Source of the DNA: CAZTZL01 sp964617625
GTDB lineage: Bacteria > Zhuqueibacterota > QNDG01 > DSAB01
Assembly (NCBI GenBank): GCA_964617625.1
Contig: CAZTZL010000027.1
Span: 1 to 40,087 of the forward strand
DNA: 40,087 nt
Direction: 5' to 3'
The position numbers were made by a program, and so were the translations under genes. The stretch's first letter is position 1; every line of letters starts with the position of its first letter. Positions 26,350-34,570 of the stretch are shown here, one piece after another. The notes beneath the pieces are model-generated. The model was not told where the DNA came from. It searched no databases and was given only the letters and a program-made list of their open reading frames with translations.

Positions 26350-26808
26350 ATGAAAAGTAACGACAAAACAAAGCAAATTATTGAAATTAGAAATACAAAA
26401 ATAAACATTTTACTTGCAGAAGACAATCAGGGAGACATCCGTTTGACACAGGAAAATTTTAAGGAAAGCCATTTGGAGACCTATTTGTACGCCGCCCATG
26501 ACGGAGAAGAATCATTACCATTTCTTAAGAGACAAAACAGCTATCGCAATAAGTCCACTACAGATCTGGATTTATCCAAGAAAGACAGTTGTGATGTTCT
26601 CAAAAATATCCAAACTGACCCGACGCCTATGCAAATTCCTGAGATAATTCTGACAACTTCAAAAGCCAACGAGGATATATCCCAAGTATACAATCCGTAT
26701 GCCAATTGTTATATAACAAAACCTGTTGGCTTTAAAGAGTTCGTCAATGCAGTTCAATATATTGTCAATTTTTGGTTGAAAGTGGCTGAACTTAACCCGC
26801 CACATTAA
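26350..26808 (+). CDS. degenerate Rcp1-like receiver with lost beta-3 strand
   Basis: This 152-residue tandem paralogue of the preceding gene keeps the first acidic motif (LLAEDNQGDIRL), the ILTTSKANED segment and the Lys in CYITKPVGF. The core strand that carries the phospho-acceptor is altered: where the neighbour has DLILLDLNLPKKDG, this one has DLDLSKKDS. It is five residues shorter at that point and lacks the hydrophobic strand. An Asp is still present nearby, but the fold around it should be disturbed, so phosphorylation is doubtful. The frame is otherwise intact with AGGA before the ATG, so it is expressed or only recently decayed. It may act as a non-phosphorylatable decoy, or may be on its way to loss. 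Confidence 0.8.
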   Translation: MKSNDKTKQIIEIRNTKINILLAEDNQGDIRLTQENFKESHLETYLYAAHDGEESLPFLKRQNSYRNKSTTDLDLSKKDSCDVLKNIQTDPTPMQIPEIILTTSKANEDISQVYNPYANCYITKPVGFKEFVNAVQYIVNFWLKVAELNPPH

Positions 26809-26852
26809 AAAAAGGATTATGACGAGTATATATGATACTCAGGGACCAAACT

Positions 26853-28352
26853 ATGAAGCTGAATAACTTAAATATATTGTTGATAGAAGACAATCTCGGA
26901 GATGCCAGATTGTTGAGTGAAATATTAACTGAAGCGGGCTATCAGGAAGCACCGGAAACAACTTTTAAAATTGATCACGTGGAACAGCTTAAAAAAGGGA
27001 TCGATCGTTTAAAAAATGGCGAATATGATATTGTTCTGCTCGATCTCTCACTTCCTGATAGTCAAGGTTTGTCCACATTCGAAACCATTCAGGAAGCTGC
27101 GTCCACCCAGCCTATCATTGTTTTAAGCGGACTCAATGATTCCGGAATCGCAGTGGAAGCCGTTCGCAAAGGCGCGCAGGACTACCTAGTAAAAGGCGAA
27201 GTGAACGGCCATCTTCTCTGGAGAGCCATGAACTACGCCATGGAAAGAAAACAGACCGAAGAAAAACTCAAAGAAGTCAACAAAAATCTGAAACAGCTGG
27301 ACAAGTTAAAAAGTGATTTCCTCTCAACGGTCTCTCACGAATTGCGGACACCGATTGCCATTATGCGCGAGGGAGTCGCTCTCTGCCTCGAGGGAATCGC
27401 CGGAGAAATTACGGACACACAACGGGATTTGCTCACCGATACAATGGACAACATGGACCGCCTGACCAGGCTGGTTACGGATCTGCTCGATATATCAAAA
27501 ATAGAAGCGGGTAAGTTAAAGTTAAGAAGAAGCTCTGTCGATCTCTGTGATATTTTGAAAAAGGTGTACCAGAATTATGAATCTCAAGCGAAAGAAAAAG
27601 CGATTCAGCTTAATTTCGAATGCCTGCAGAAATCCATCAAACTTTTTATAGATAAAGACAAGGTCATTCAGATTTTTACCAATTTGATCAGCAATGCGCT
27701 TCGTTTTACGGACCCGAACGGTGAAATAAAAATTAATATCAAAGACGGCACGGATTATGTCGAATGCTGTGTTTCGGATACAGGAGTCGGGATTGCCAAG
27801 GATAATTTAAACAAAATGTTTTCAAAATTTGAACAATTCGGCAGGGTCGACGGCCCCGGGTACAAAGGAACCGGATTGGGTCTGGCAATCTGCAAGGGAT
27901 TGGTTGAGAAGCACGGAGGCAAAATTTGGGTGGATTCCAAGCTTAAAAAAGGCACAAAATTCTGGTTTACATTACAAAAGGTTCCTTTTCCAAAGATACT
28001 TATCGTCGACGACGAAAAAAACATTATCGAAGTTGCCAAAGAATTCCTGAGGGAGGACAATTATCAATTTATCGAGGCCAATGACGGCCTTGAAGGCATA
28101 GAAAAAGCACAGGCTGAAGTTCCATCTCTTATCATTCTTGACATGAAAATGCCCAAAATAAACGGCTACGAAGCCGTGGGCAGATTGAAACATGACATCC
28201 GAACCAACAAAATTCCAATTATCATTGTAAGCGCATTTCATGTGGACAAAAGCAGACTCAATCAGGAAGTTCATAACGCATTCCCTATCGTCAAAAAACC
28301 ATTCGAAAAGGAATATCTCCGCCGGGTGGTCAGGGATGCCATTTCAGGATAA
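26853..28352 (+). CDS. hybrid histidine kinase, REC-HisKA-HATPase-REC
   Basis: This 499-residue soluble hybrid has an N-terminal receiver (ILLIEDNLGDARL, Asp64 in VLLDLSLPDSQG, Lys in YLVKGEV). A coiled linker leads to HisKA with STVSHELRTPIAI, HATPase with NLISNALRFTD, DTGVGI and GTGLGLAICKGL, and a C-terminal receiver (ILIVDDEKNIIE, Asp in IILDMKMPKING, Lys in IVKKPFE). ATG 26853 is chosen because CAGGGA lies about seven bases upstream and the protein then opens directly into the receiver; ATG 26832 would add seven residues. There is no membrane segment or output domain. It is closely related in kinase and terminal receiver to the proteins at 29365-31077 and 38501-40087. Confidence 0.92.
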   Translation: MKLNNLNILLIEDNLGDARLLSEILTEAGYQEAPETTFKIDHVEQLKKGIDRLKNGEYDIVLLDLSLPDSQGLSTFETIQEAASTQPIIVLSGLNDSGIAVEAVRKGAQDYLVKGEVNGHLLWRAMNYAMERKQTEEKLKEVNKNLKQLDKLKSDFLSTVSHELRTPIAIMREGVALCLEGIAGEITDTQRDLLTDTMDNMDRLTRLVTDLLDISKIEAGKLKLRRSSVDLCDILKKVYQNYESQAKEKAIQLNFECLQKSIKLFIDKDKVIQIFTNLISNALRFTDPNGEIKINIKDGTDYVECCVSDTGVGIAKDNLNKMFSKFEQFGRVDGPGYKGTGLGLAICKGLVEKHGGKIWVDSKLKKGTKFWFTLQKVPFPKILIVDDEKNIIEVAKEFLREDNYQFIEANDGLEGIEKAQAEVPSLIILDMKMPKINGYEAVGRLKHDIRTNKIPIIIVSAFHVDKSRLNQEVHNAFPIVKKPFEKEYLRRVVRDAISG

Positions 28353-28445
28353 AATCGGGTATTGCTGTGTATAGAATATTTCAATCGGATCTGTTAAAAA
28401 TTTACTGTCATGACTGCTTGGTAAAAAACAAGAGAAGGAGAAACC

Positions 28446-29255
28446 GTGAATAGTGAAGAAACCAACAAGATGACTTTGGATGTGGTCATTCTTATCGCTG
28501 AAGACAGCCACACACAAGCACAGAAATTGAGCCACACGCTCGAAGAACACAAGTATGCGGTCACTGTCACATACGACGGAAAAGCCGCTTTGGAATCAAT
28601 CCGCCACCATCGTCCGGATATCGTCATCAGCGATGTATTAATGCCGGGAATCAATGGCTATGAACTGTGCAGAAAGATTAAATCGAGCAGGGATCTGTGC
28701 GACATTCCCGTCATTCTGCTCACAACACTATCAGAACCTCAGGATATTATTAAAGGGCTTGAATGCCAGGCGGATCATTTTATCACAAAACCATACAGTG
28801 ACGACTACCTGCTTTCTCACGTCCAATATGTGCTCGTAAACAAGGAGCTTCGAAGAAATTCAATGGCAGATCTGGGTATCGAAATCTTTTTTGCAGGCCA
28901 GAAGCACTTTTTGACTTCAGATCGGATGCAGATTCTCGATCTGCTGTTCTCGACCTATGAAGCCGTACTTCAAAAGAACGAGGAACTTGAAAAAGCGAAC
29001 AGGGAACTGAAAAAATCCATGGAAACAATTCAAAAACTCCGCGGATTGATTCCCATCTGCTCTCACTGTAAAAAGATTCGTAACGATAAAGGATACTGGC
29101 AGCAGCTCGAAGTTTATTTCAGGGAATATGCCAACGCCGAATTCACCCACGGTCTTTGTCCGGAATGTGAAAAAAAGCATTATTCAAAATTTACAAAACG
29201 GTTAAAAAAACAGGTAAATACCACAAATGTGAATAATATACCGACGGCATCCTGA
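28446..29255 (+). CDS. response regulator with coiled coil and CxxC...CxxC C-terminal module
   Basis: This 269-residue protein has a receiver (LIAEDSHTQAQK, Asp63 in IVISDVLMPGING, Lys in FITKPYSD). A linker GQKHFLTSDRMQILDLLFS follows, of the kind seen after receivers in this kinase family, then a coiled coil (about 172-198). The C-terminal module is IPICSHCKKIRNDKGYW ... HGLCPECEKKHY. Cys205, 208, 238 and 241 could form a zinc site. This small module recurs at the C-terminus of PAS and receiver proteins in environmental bacteria, and I know of no established function. The start is GTG at 28446 with AAGGAG six bases upstream. It is the only receiver here with any C-terminal extension that might act as an output. 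Confidence 0.88.
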   Translation: MNSEETNKMTLDVVILIAEDSHTQAQKLSHTLEEHKYAVTVTYDGKAALESIRHHRPDIVISDVLMPGINGYELCRKIKSSRDLCDIPVILLTTLSEPQDIIKGLECQADHFITKPYSDDYLLSHVQYVLVNKELRRNSMADLGIEIFFAGQKHFLTSDRMQILDLLFSTYEAVLQKNEELEKANRELKKSMETIQKLRGLIPICSHCKKIRNDKGYWQQLEVYFREYANAEFTHGLCPECEKKHYSKFTKRLKKQVNTTNVNNIPTAS

Positions 29256-29364
29256 AAATCGGCAATGAACAATAAGTTTTATGCAATATGTAAAACAAAT
29301 GGGATTCCGTCCAAACATACAATAAAGACTCTATATAAATGAAAGCCAAAACATAAAACGGATT

Positions 29365-31077
29365 ATGGAAAATAAAATCGAAGTACTGGTCGTTGAAGAC
29401 AGCCCTACCCAGGCCATGTTGCTCAAACACATGCTCAAACAGCACAGTTTTGAAGCTTCGATCGCGAAGAACGGGTCAGAAGCTCTCGAAGCTGTCAAGA
29501 AACGAAAACCTACCCTTGTCATCAGTGATGTCATGATGCCGGTCATGGATGGTTACGAAATGTGTCATGCCATAAAAAATGACGAAACGATTAAACATAT
29601 CCCTGTCATTCTTTTGACTGTGTTGTCAGATCCCAAAGATGTCATCCGCGGACTCGAAGCGAGAGCCGATGCATTTCTAACCAAACCTTGCAATGAAGAG
29701 CAGTTACTGGCCAAAATCAATGCCATTCTTGCCAACCCGGCAGATAATAAAAGTGAAAATCCTCTGGAAGTAACCCTGTCGGACAAACGCTATGTGATTA
29801 CATCCAATCGGCAGCAAATCCTGAATCTCCTTCTTTTTACTTACGAAAATACAGTTCAAAAAAATCGTGAATTGACTGAAGTCCAGAATGAACTGAAAAA
29901 ACTCAATGAGCAATTGGAAGAAAAGGTTGAAGAAAGAACCGGTGAATTGAAGACAGAAATTTCGGAACGGAAACGAATCGAAGAATCTTTGAAAAAAGCC
30001 AATGAAAAACTCAAGGAATTCGACCGCCTGAAAAGCGACTTTCTTTCAACTGTTTCTCATGAATTGAGAACACCGCTTTCAATTATCAGTGAAGGCATCT
30101 CCATCTGTCTCGGCGAAATTGCCGGAAAGATCACCAACGAGCAAAAAGAAATCATGATCAATATCGAAGAAAGCATTGAATACTTGAAACGCCTCATTAG
30201 AGATCTGCTGGATCTTTCGAAAATTGAAGCCAACAAGATTGATCTTTACAGAACATCCTTTGATCTATGCGAAATCGTCAGGAAAATCAGGAATGATTTC
30301 GAACCAAAAACCGGAGAAGCTCAAATTACTCTTCAAATCGATCAACCTGACAAACCAATAAAACTGTTTGCCGATAAAGACAAGATCAAACAAATTTTCA
30401 ACAATTTAATCAGCAACGCCATACGCTTTACGGATCCCGGAGGCAACATTACAATTGCAGTAAAGGAACTAAAAGACTGCATCGAATGCCGGGTTTCCGA
30501 CACGGGAATCGGTATTGCCAAAAAAGACATACCAAAACTTTTTTCCAAGTTTGAACAGATCGGTAGAGCAAAAACATCCGGATACAAAGGAACCGGTCTT
30601 GGTTTGCCCATCACAAAAGGGCTCATCGAAAAACATGAAGGCAAGATTACAGTCGAATCCGAAGTCGGAAAAGGCACCTCTTTTATTTTTACTCTGAAAA
30701 AAGTACCTTTTCCTAAAATCCTGATCATCGATGACGAGCAGATCATGATCGATCTGGTAAAAGAAATATTATCAAAATCCGATTTCCAGTGTGTTCAAGC
30801 AAATGACGGTATTGCGGCCATCGAAAAAGCGCAGAACGAGAATCCGTCTCTCATTCTGCTCGATATGGTTATGCCGGGCATGAACGGCTATGAAATCATT
30901 GGCAGGCTCAAGCAGGATAAAAGAACACATCAAATCCCGATCCTTATCATGAGTGCTTTTTCAGTTAATCAGAAACAGTTGGAACAATACAACAACCACA
31001 TGGAAATACCGAGCATGCAAAAACCATTTAATCCCGAAGCATTGAAAACCAAAGTATACAATATGCTGGCGGAATAA
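29365..31077 (+). CDS. hybrid histidine kinase, REC-coiled coil-HisKA-HATPase-REC
   Basis: This 570-residue soluble hybrid has a first receiver (VLVVEDSPTQAML, Asp55 in LVISDVMMPVMDG, Lys in FLTKPCNE). The linker SDKRYVITSNRQQILNLLL matches that of the preceding gene, and a coiled coil (about 170-215) follows. HisKA has STVSHELRTPLSI, and HATPase has NLISNAIRFTD, DTGIGI and GTGLGLPITKGL. The terminal receiver has ILIIDDEQIMID and Asp in ILLDMVMPGMNG. The first receiver and linker share ancestry with the 28446-29255 protein, while the kinase and last receiver share ancestry with 26853-28352. It therefore looks like a fusion of these local modules. The ribosome site is weak (CGGA). Confidence 0.92.
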   Translation: MENKIEVLVVEDSPTQAMLLKHMLKQHSFEASIAKNGSEALEAVKKRKPTLVISDVMMPVMDGYEMCHAIKNDETIKHIPVILLTVLSDPKDVIRGLEARADAFLTKPCNEEQLLAKINAILANPADNKSENPLEVTLSDKRYVITSNRQQILNLLLFTYENTVQKNRELTEVQNELKKLNEQLEEKVEERTGELKTEISERKRIEESLKKANEKLKEFDRLKSDFLSTVSHELRTPLSIISEGISICLGEIAGKITNEQKEIMINIEESIEYLKRLIRDLLDLSKIEANKIDLYRTSFDLCEIVRKIRNDFEPKTGEAQITLQIDQPDKPIKLFADKDKIKQIFNNLISNAIRFTDPGGNITIAVKELKDCIECRVSDTGIGIAKKDIPKLFSKFEQIGRAKTSGYKGTGLGLPITKGLIEKHEGKITVESEVGKGTSFIFTLKKVPFPKILIIDDEQIMIDLVKEILSKSDFQCVQANDGIAAIEKAQNENPSLILLDMVMPGMNGYEIIGRLKQDKRTHQIPILIMSAFSVNQKQLEQYNNHMEIPSMQKPFNPEALKTKVYNMLAE

Positions 31078-31095
31078 AAGGAATCTAAAAACAAA

Positions 31096-31521
31096 ATGAG
31101 CAAAAAGACAGATTTAAAAAAGATTTTAATGATAGAAGACGAACCTGCGTTTCTTTACATGATGAAAAAACGGCTTGCACACGAGGGCTATGAAGTAGTG
31201 TCCGCACAGAACGGACTGGACGGACTCGCAACAGCCAGAAGCGAAAATCCCGATCTAATCATTCTGGACATCATGCTGCCTGGTATGGATGGCCTTAAAG
31301 TATGTCGGATGATTAAATCCGATATCAATCTCCGCAATATTCCCGTGGCCATGCTGACTTCCCGCGACCTGGAAGAAGATGCGGAAACGGCTAAAAGATG
31401 TGGCGCGAACGCTTTTATTATCAAAACGACCAGGACTGAAATTGTGATTGATATCATTAAAAAACTGCTTGAAAAAAGCCTTAATGAATCAAAAAATATT
31501 TTAAAGGAAACTCATAATTGA
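31096..31521 (+). CDS. single-domain response regulator (CheY-like)
   Basis: This 141-residue lone receiver has ILMIEDEPAFLY, phospho-acceptor Asp58 in LIILDIMLPGMDG, Thr-Ser in AMLTSRDLEED and Lys in AFIIKTTRTE, where the usual KP pair is KT. A charged tail follows the last helix. It starts 18 bases after the preceding hybrid kinase and is most similar to the receiver at 31971-32363, with which it shares the RMIK, LTSRD and KRCGA segments. There is no output domain. Confidence 0.9.
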   Translation: MSKKTDLKKILMIEDEPAFLYMMKKRLAHEGYEVVSAQNGLDGLATARSENPDLIILDIMLPGMDGLKVCRMIKSDINLRNIPVAMLTSRDLEEDAETAKRCGANAFIIKTTRTEIVIDIIKKLLEKSLNESKNILKETHN

Positions 31522-31555
31522 ATCGATTGTTATATTGCAATCGGAGGAAGACTGA

Positions 31556-31933
31556 ATGGAGATAAAGAAAAAAATATTAATCGTCGAAGATGAAATGGAT
31601 TTCGCGAAAATGGTCAAGTTAAGACTGCAGGCAGTGGGCTATGAAGTCCATATTGCAGGAGATGCATACACGGGAACCCAGGAAATTATAAGAAACGATT
31701 ACGATCTGATCATTCTCGATTTAATGATGCCGGCGGGTGGAGGATTCTCTCTTCTGGAAAGAATCCGGAAAATCCCTTCAAAAACCCTTGTGCCTGTCGT
31801 GATTGTTACCGGGAAAACCATCGATAGTGAAGATCGGCAAAAAGCGGAAGAATTGGATGTGGCAGCAATATTCTCAAAACCATACGACAGCACAGAATTT
31901 GTGGAAACCCTGAAATCCCTTGCTCCCGTGTAA
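31556..31933 (+). CDS. single-domain response regulator (CheY-like)
   Basis: This 125-residue lone receiver has ILIVEDEMDFAK, phospho-acceptor Asp55 in LIILDLMMPAGGG, Thr in VIVTGKTID and Lys in IFSKPYDS. A GGAGGA ribosome site lies about eight bases before the ATG. It stands between two more similar receivers but belongs to a different subtype (GGGFSLLERI instead of MDGLKVCRMI). This suggests the 31096 and 31971 pair arose by duplication around it, or that it was inserted between them. No output domain is present. Confidence 0.9.
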   Translation: MEIKKKILIVEDEMDFAKMVKLRLQAVGYEVHIAGDAYTGTQEIIRNDYDLIILDLMMPAGGGFSLLERIRKIPSKTLVPVVIVTGKTIDSEDRQKAEELDVAAIFSKPYDSTEFVETLKSLAPV

Positions 31934-31970
31934 AACAGAAGATTACCAATATAACAGCAGAGAATAATTT

Positions 31971-32363
31971 ATGAAAAAATCAATGAAAAATCGAATTGTT
32001 GTTGTTGAAGACAATCCATCCTTTCGGAAAATGTTAAAAATGCGCCTTGAATCCAGCGGATATCAGGTCAAAGCAGAAGCAAACGGCCTTACCGGATTGG
32101 ATATAATAAGAAAAGAAAAACCGGATATTGTCATTCTCGATATCATGCTGCCCGGACTGGACGGACATAAAGTTTGCCGTATGATTAAATTCGATAAAAA
32201 TCTCCATACCATTCCCGTGATTATTTTGACTTCAAGAGATACCGACGAAACGGCTGATCTGGCAAAAAGATGCGGCGCCGATGCATTTTTACTGAAAACC
32301 ACGAAAGCACCTATTGTTCTGGATGTAATAGAAAAATTAATCAAGAGGAAATCTTCCGATTAA
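31971..32363 (+). CDS. single-domain response regulator (CheY-like)
   Basis: This 130-residue lone receiver has IVVVEDNPSFRK, phospho-acceptor Asp57 in IVILDIMLPGLDG, Thr-Ser in ILTSRDTDE and Lys in AFLLKTTKAP. It is a paralogue of the 31096-31521 receiver and keeps its KTT variant of the usual KP pair. The stop is followed 47 bases later by the next hybrid kinase. It is the third stand-alone receiver in a row, so one or more of the flanking hybrid kinases may phosphorylate several targets. Confidence 0.9.
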   Translation: MKKSMKNRIVVVEDNPSFRKMLKMRLESSGYQVKAEANGLTGLDIIRKEKPDIVILDIMLPGLDGHKVCRMIKFDKNLHTIPVIILTSRDTDETADLAKRCGADAFLLKTTKAPIVLDVIEKLIKRKSSD

Positions 32364-32410
32364 AAATCGAAAAACAGTCCGATATAATTAAAATACATTT
32401 TAGGATTAAA

Positions 32411-33991
32411 ATGAAAAGTAATAAAAATCCAAAAATTACATGCTTGCTGATTGAAGATAATCCCGGTGATGCCCGGCTGATTCATGAAATGCTTAAAAAT
32501 CCGAAAATAAATGCCAATGAAACTGTGGACATTCAGCTGGACATTCTGACAACCCTTTCGGATGGAATAAAAAAACTGGACAATTTACCTTACGATGTTA
32601 TTCTGCTGGATTTGACCTTGCCGGACAGTCAGGGCCTGAACACTTTCGAGGCAATCCAGAAAAAAGCAAACAAAATACCTGTTATCGTACTCAGTGGTCT
32701 GGACGATAAAACCGTTGCTATCCAGGCTGTTCATGACGGTGCACAAGATTACCTTGTAAAAGGCCATGTGGATGAAGACCTGCTGATGCGGGCGATTGGT
32801 TACGCCATTGAAAGAAAACAGGTTGAAGAAGAAAAAAATAAAATTCAAACACAACTTTTTCAGGCCCAAAAAATGGAAGCCATCGGTGTTCTTGCAGGCG
32901 GGATCGCTCACGATTTCAACAATCTAATGACAACCATTCAGGGTTTCACCGATGTCATTCTGATGAAAACGGATGAGTCCAATCCTTCCTATCATGCATT
33001 ACAGCAAATACGCAGTTCGGCAAGCAGTGCCGCAGATCTCACTCGCCAGATGTTGCTTTTTAGCCGAAGCCAGTCAATGGAATTTTCCTCAATTGATCTC
33101 AATAAAATAATTGAGAACCTGCTAAAAATGCTTCACAGATTGATCGGGGAAGACATTACAATCGGAACTTCTCTCGATCCGGATCTCTGGATGATGCAAG
33201 CCGATCTCGGCACAATTGAACAAACACTGATGAACATTATTATCAATGCAAAAGAAGCCATGCCTGAAGGCGGCCAAATTACTATAAAAACGAGAAATAT
33301 TGTTTTGGATAAAAACAGTCTCAGATCCATGCCTGAAGCCAGAGAGGGCCGGTTTATCAAACTGACTGTAAACGATACGGGAATCGGTATGAGTCAGGAA
33401 ATGATTCAACATATTTTCGAACCCTTCTACACCACAAAAGATCCGGCAAAAGGGATCGGTCTGGGACTTTCCGTCGTATATGGAATCGTTAAACAGCACG
33501 AGGGATGGATCAACATTTCCAGTAACCCCGGTAAAGGCGCCACATTTGATATATATTTCCCTGCACAACCTGTTGAAAAAAGTGAGACGGATATGACCTC
33601 CGCTTCACTTGTCGAACTTCAGGGCAGAAACAAAAGGATTCTTCTCGTTGAAGATTCCGAAGGAGTACGGGAATTCGCAACGATGGTATTAAGTGAAAAC
33701 GGGTATATCGTATATTCAGCCACGACTGTGGACGAAGCGCTGGATGTGTATAAAAAAGAAGAAGGAAAATTCGACCTGGTTATCAGCGATGTGATTCTGC
33801 CGGACAAGAGCGGAATTAAACTTGCTGAAGAGCTTAATACAAGAAATCCGGAACTTCCCATCCTGCTCAGCAGTGGCTACACTGACCAGAAACTGCAGTG
33901 GCCGATTATCCGCGAGAAAGGATTCCGGCTTCTTCAAAAACCATATGCATTTATCGATCTGTTGAAAGCGGCAAAAGAGACCATGGCCTAA
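32411..33991 (+). CDS. hybrid histidine kinase, REC-HisKA-HATPase-REC
   Basis: This 526-residue soluble hybrid begins with a receiver (CLLIEDNPGDARL, Asp67 in VILLDLTLPDSQG, Lys in YLVKGHV). A coiled linker leads to a phosphoacceptor box GGIAHDFNNLM, an N box NIIINAKEAMPEGG, and G boxes DTGIGM and GIGLGLSVVYGI, where the usual GTG is GIG. The terminal receiver has ILLVEDSEGVRE and Asp in VISDVILPDKSG. I start it at ATG 32411, where AGGA lies about six bases upstream and the frame opens directly into the receiver. A longer frame from 32270 overlaps the previous gene by 94 bases and adds no domain. A strong terminator lies just downstream. The kinase type matches 1388-2968 and 14295-16955, on the opposite strand. 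Confidence 0.93.
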   Translation: MKSNKNPKITCLLIEDNPGDARLIHEMLKNPKINANETVDIQLDILTTLSDGIKKLDNLPYDVILLDLTLPDSQGLNTFEAIQKKANKIPVIVLSGLDDKTVAIQAVHDGAQDYLVKGHVDEDLLMRAIGYAIERKQVEEEKNKIQTQLFQAQKMEAIGVLAGGIAHDFNNLMTTIQGFTDVILMKTDESNPSYHALQQIRSSASSAADLTRQMLLFSRSQSMEFSSIDLNKIIENLLKMLHRLIGEDITIGTSLDPDLWMMQADLGTIEQTLMNIIINAKEAMPEGGQITIKTRNIVLDKNSLRSMPEAREGRFIKLTVNDTGIGMSQEMIQHIFEPFYTTKDPAKGIGLGLSVVYGIVKQHEGWINISSNPGKGATFDIYFPAQPVEKSETDMTSASLVELQGRNKRILLVEDSEGVREFATMVLSENGYIVYSATTVDEALDVYKKEEGKFDLVISDVILPDKSGIKLAEELNTRNPELPILLSSGYTDQKLQWPIIREKGFRLLQKPYAFIDLLKAAKETMA

Positions 33992-34026
33992 CATTAAAAA
34001 TCAGATTCGTTTTTCGGATTTAAAAT

Positions 34027-34065
34027 AAAAGCCCGTTCCGAAAATTTCAGAACGGGCTTTTTTTT
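34027..34065 (+). terminator. rho-independent terminator, probably bidirectional
   Basis: The stem GCCCGTTC / GAACGGGC has an 11-base loop and is flanked by AAAA on the left and eight T on the right. It ends the plus-strand gene run 36 bases after its last stop. The minus-strand reading also runs into a T-rich stretch, so it can serve the convergent gene at 34200-34568. Confidence 0.9.
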
Positions 34066-34199
34066 ATGCGTCCCCAAGAGAACAGAATATCTATCCTTGT
34101 AAACCGTCAAATGGAACGAATGTTTTTTGGTATAAAATCAATCAGTTATTTTTTATTCACCAAACCTGTAGTAACACCAAACAATTTGAATTTTATTTA

Positions 34200-34568
34200 T
34201 CAATTATCCAATTGTTCTAAGATATTTTTTATCCTATAAATATCTACGGGCTTATCAAGATAATCAACAGGATTCACTTTGAGGGCGCGCTTTTTTATTT
34301 CTTCTGTTGCATAGCCAGTCATAAATACGATTGGAATTTTCTTTTTCTGCAGTATTCTTTCCGCAGCCTCAATGCCGTCCAGCCCGCCTGCAAGCCGGAT
34401 ATCCATCAGGATCAGAGACGGATTTTCCTGAAGTGCAACCTTCACGGCTTCTTCGCCTTTTGCAATTGTTTCAAGAACATTCACGCCCAATTCTTCCAAA
34501 TCCATCTTTAACATTTTTGCTGTCAAAACTTCATCTTCAACAACCAACACTTTTAATTTTTCTGTCAT
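34200..34568 (-). CDS. single-domain response regulator (CheY-like)
   Basis: This 122-residue lone receiver has VLVVEDEVLTAK, phospho-acceptor Asp56 in LILMDIRLAGGLDG, Thr in VFMTGYATEE and Lys in YLDKPVDIY. ATG 34568 is chosen, with AAGGG seven bases upstream and only two bases after the stop of the multi-PAS kinase. A TTG at 34574 overlapping that stop is less likely. The tight spacing makes it the probable partner of the HisKA_2 kinase. Receivers of this GLDGIEAAE type often pair with HisKA_2 kinases. No ANTAR or other output domain is attached. Confidence 0.92.
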   Translation of the reverse strand: MTEKLKVLVVEDEVLTAKMLKMDLEELGVNVLETIAKGEEAVKVALQENPSLILMDIRLAGGLDGIEAAERILQKKKIPIVFMTGYATEEIKKRALKVNPVDYLDKPVDIYRIKNILEQLDN

Positions 34569-34570
34569 AA

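Noticed and set aside
32270..32410. Extended start for the 32411-33991 hybrid kinase
   Set aside because: The extension overlaps the preceding receiver gene, adds no domain, and a ribosome site precedes ATG 32411.
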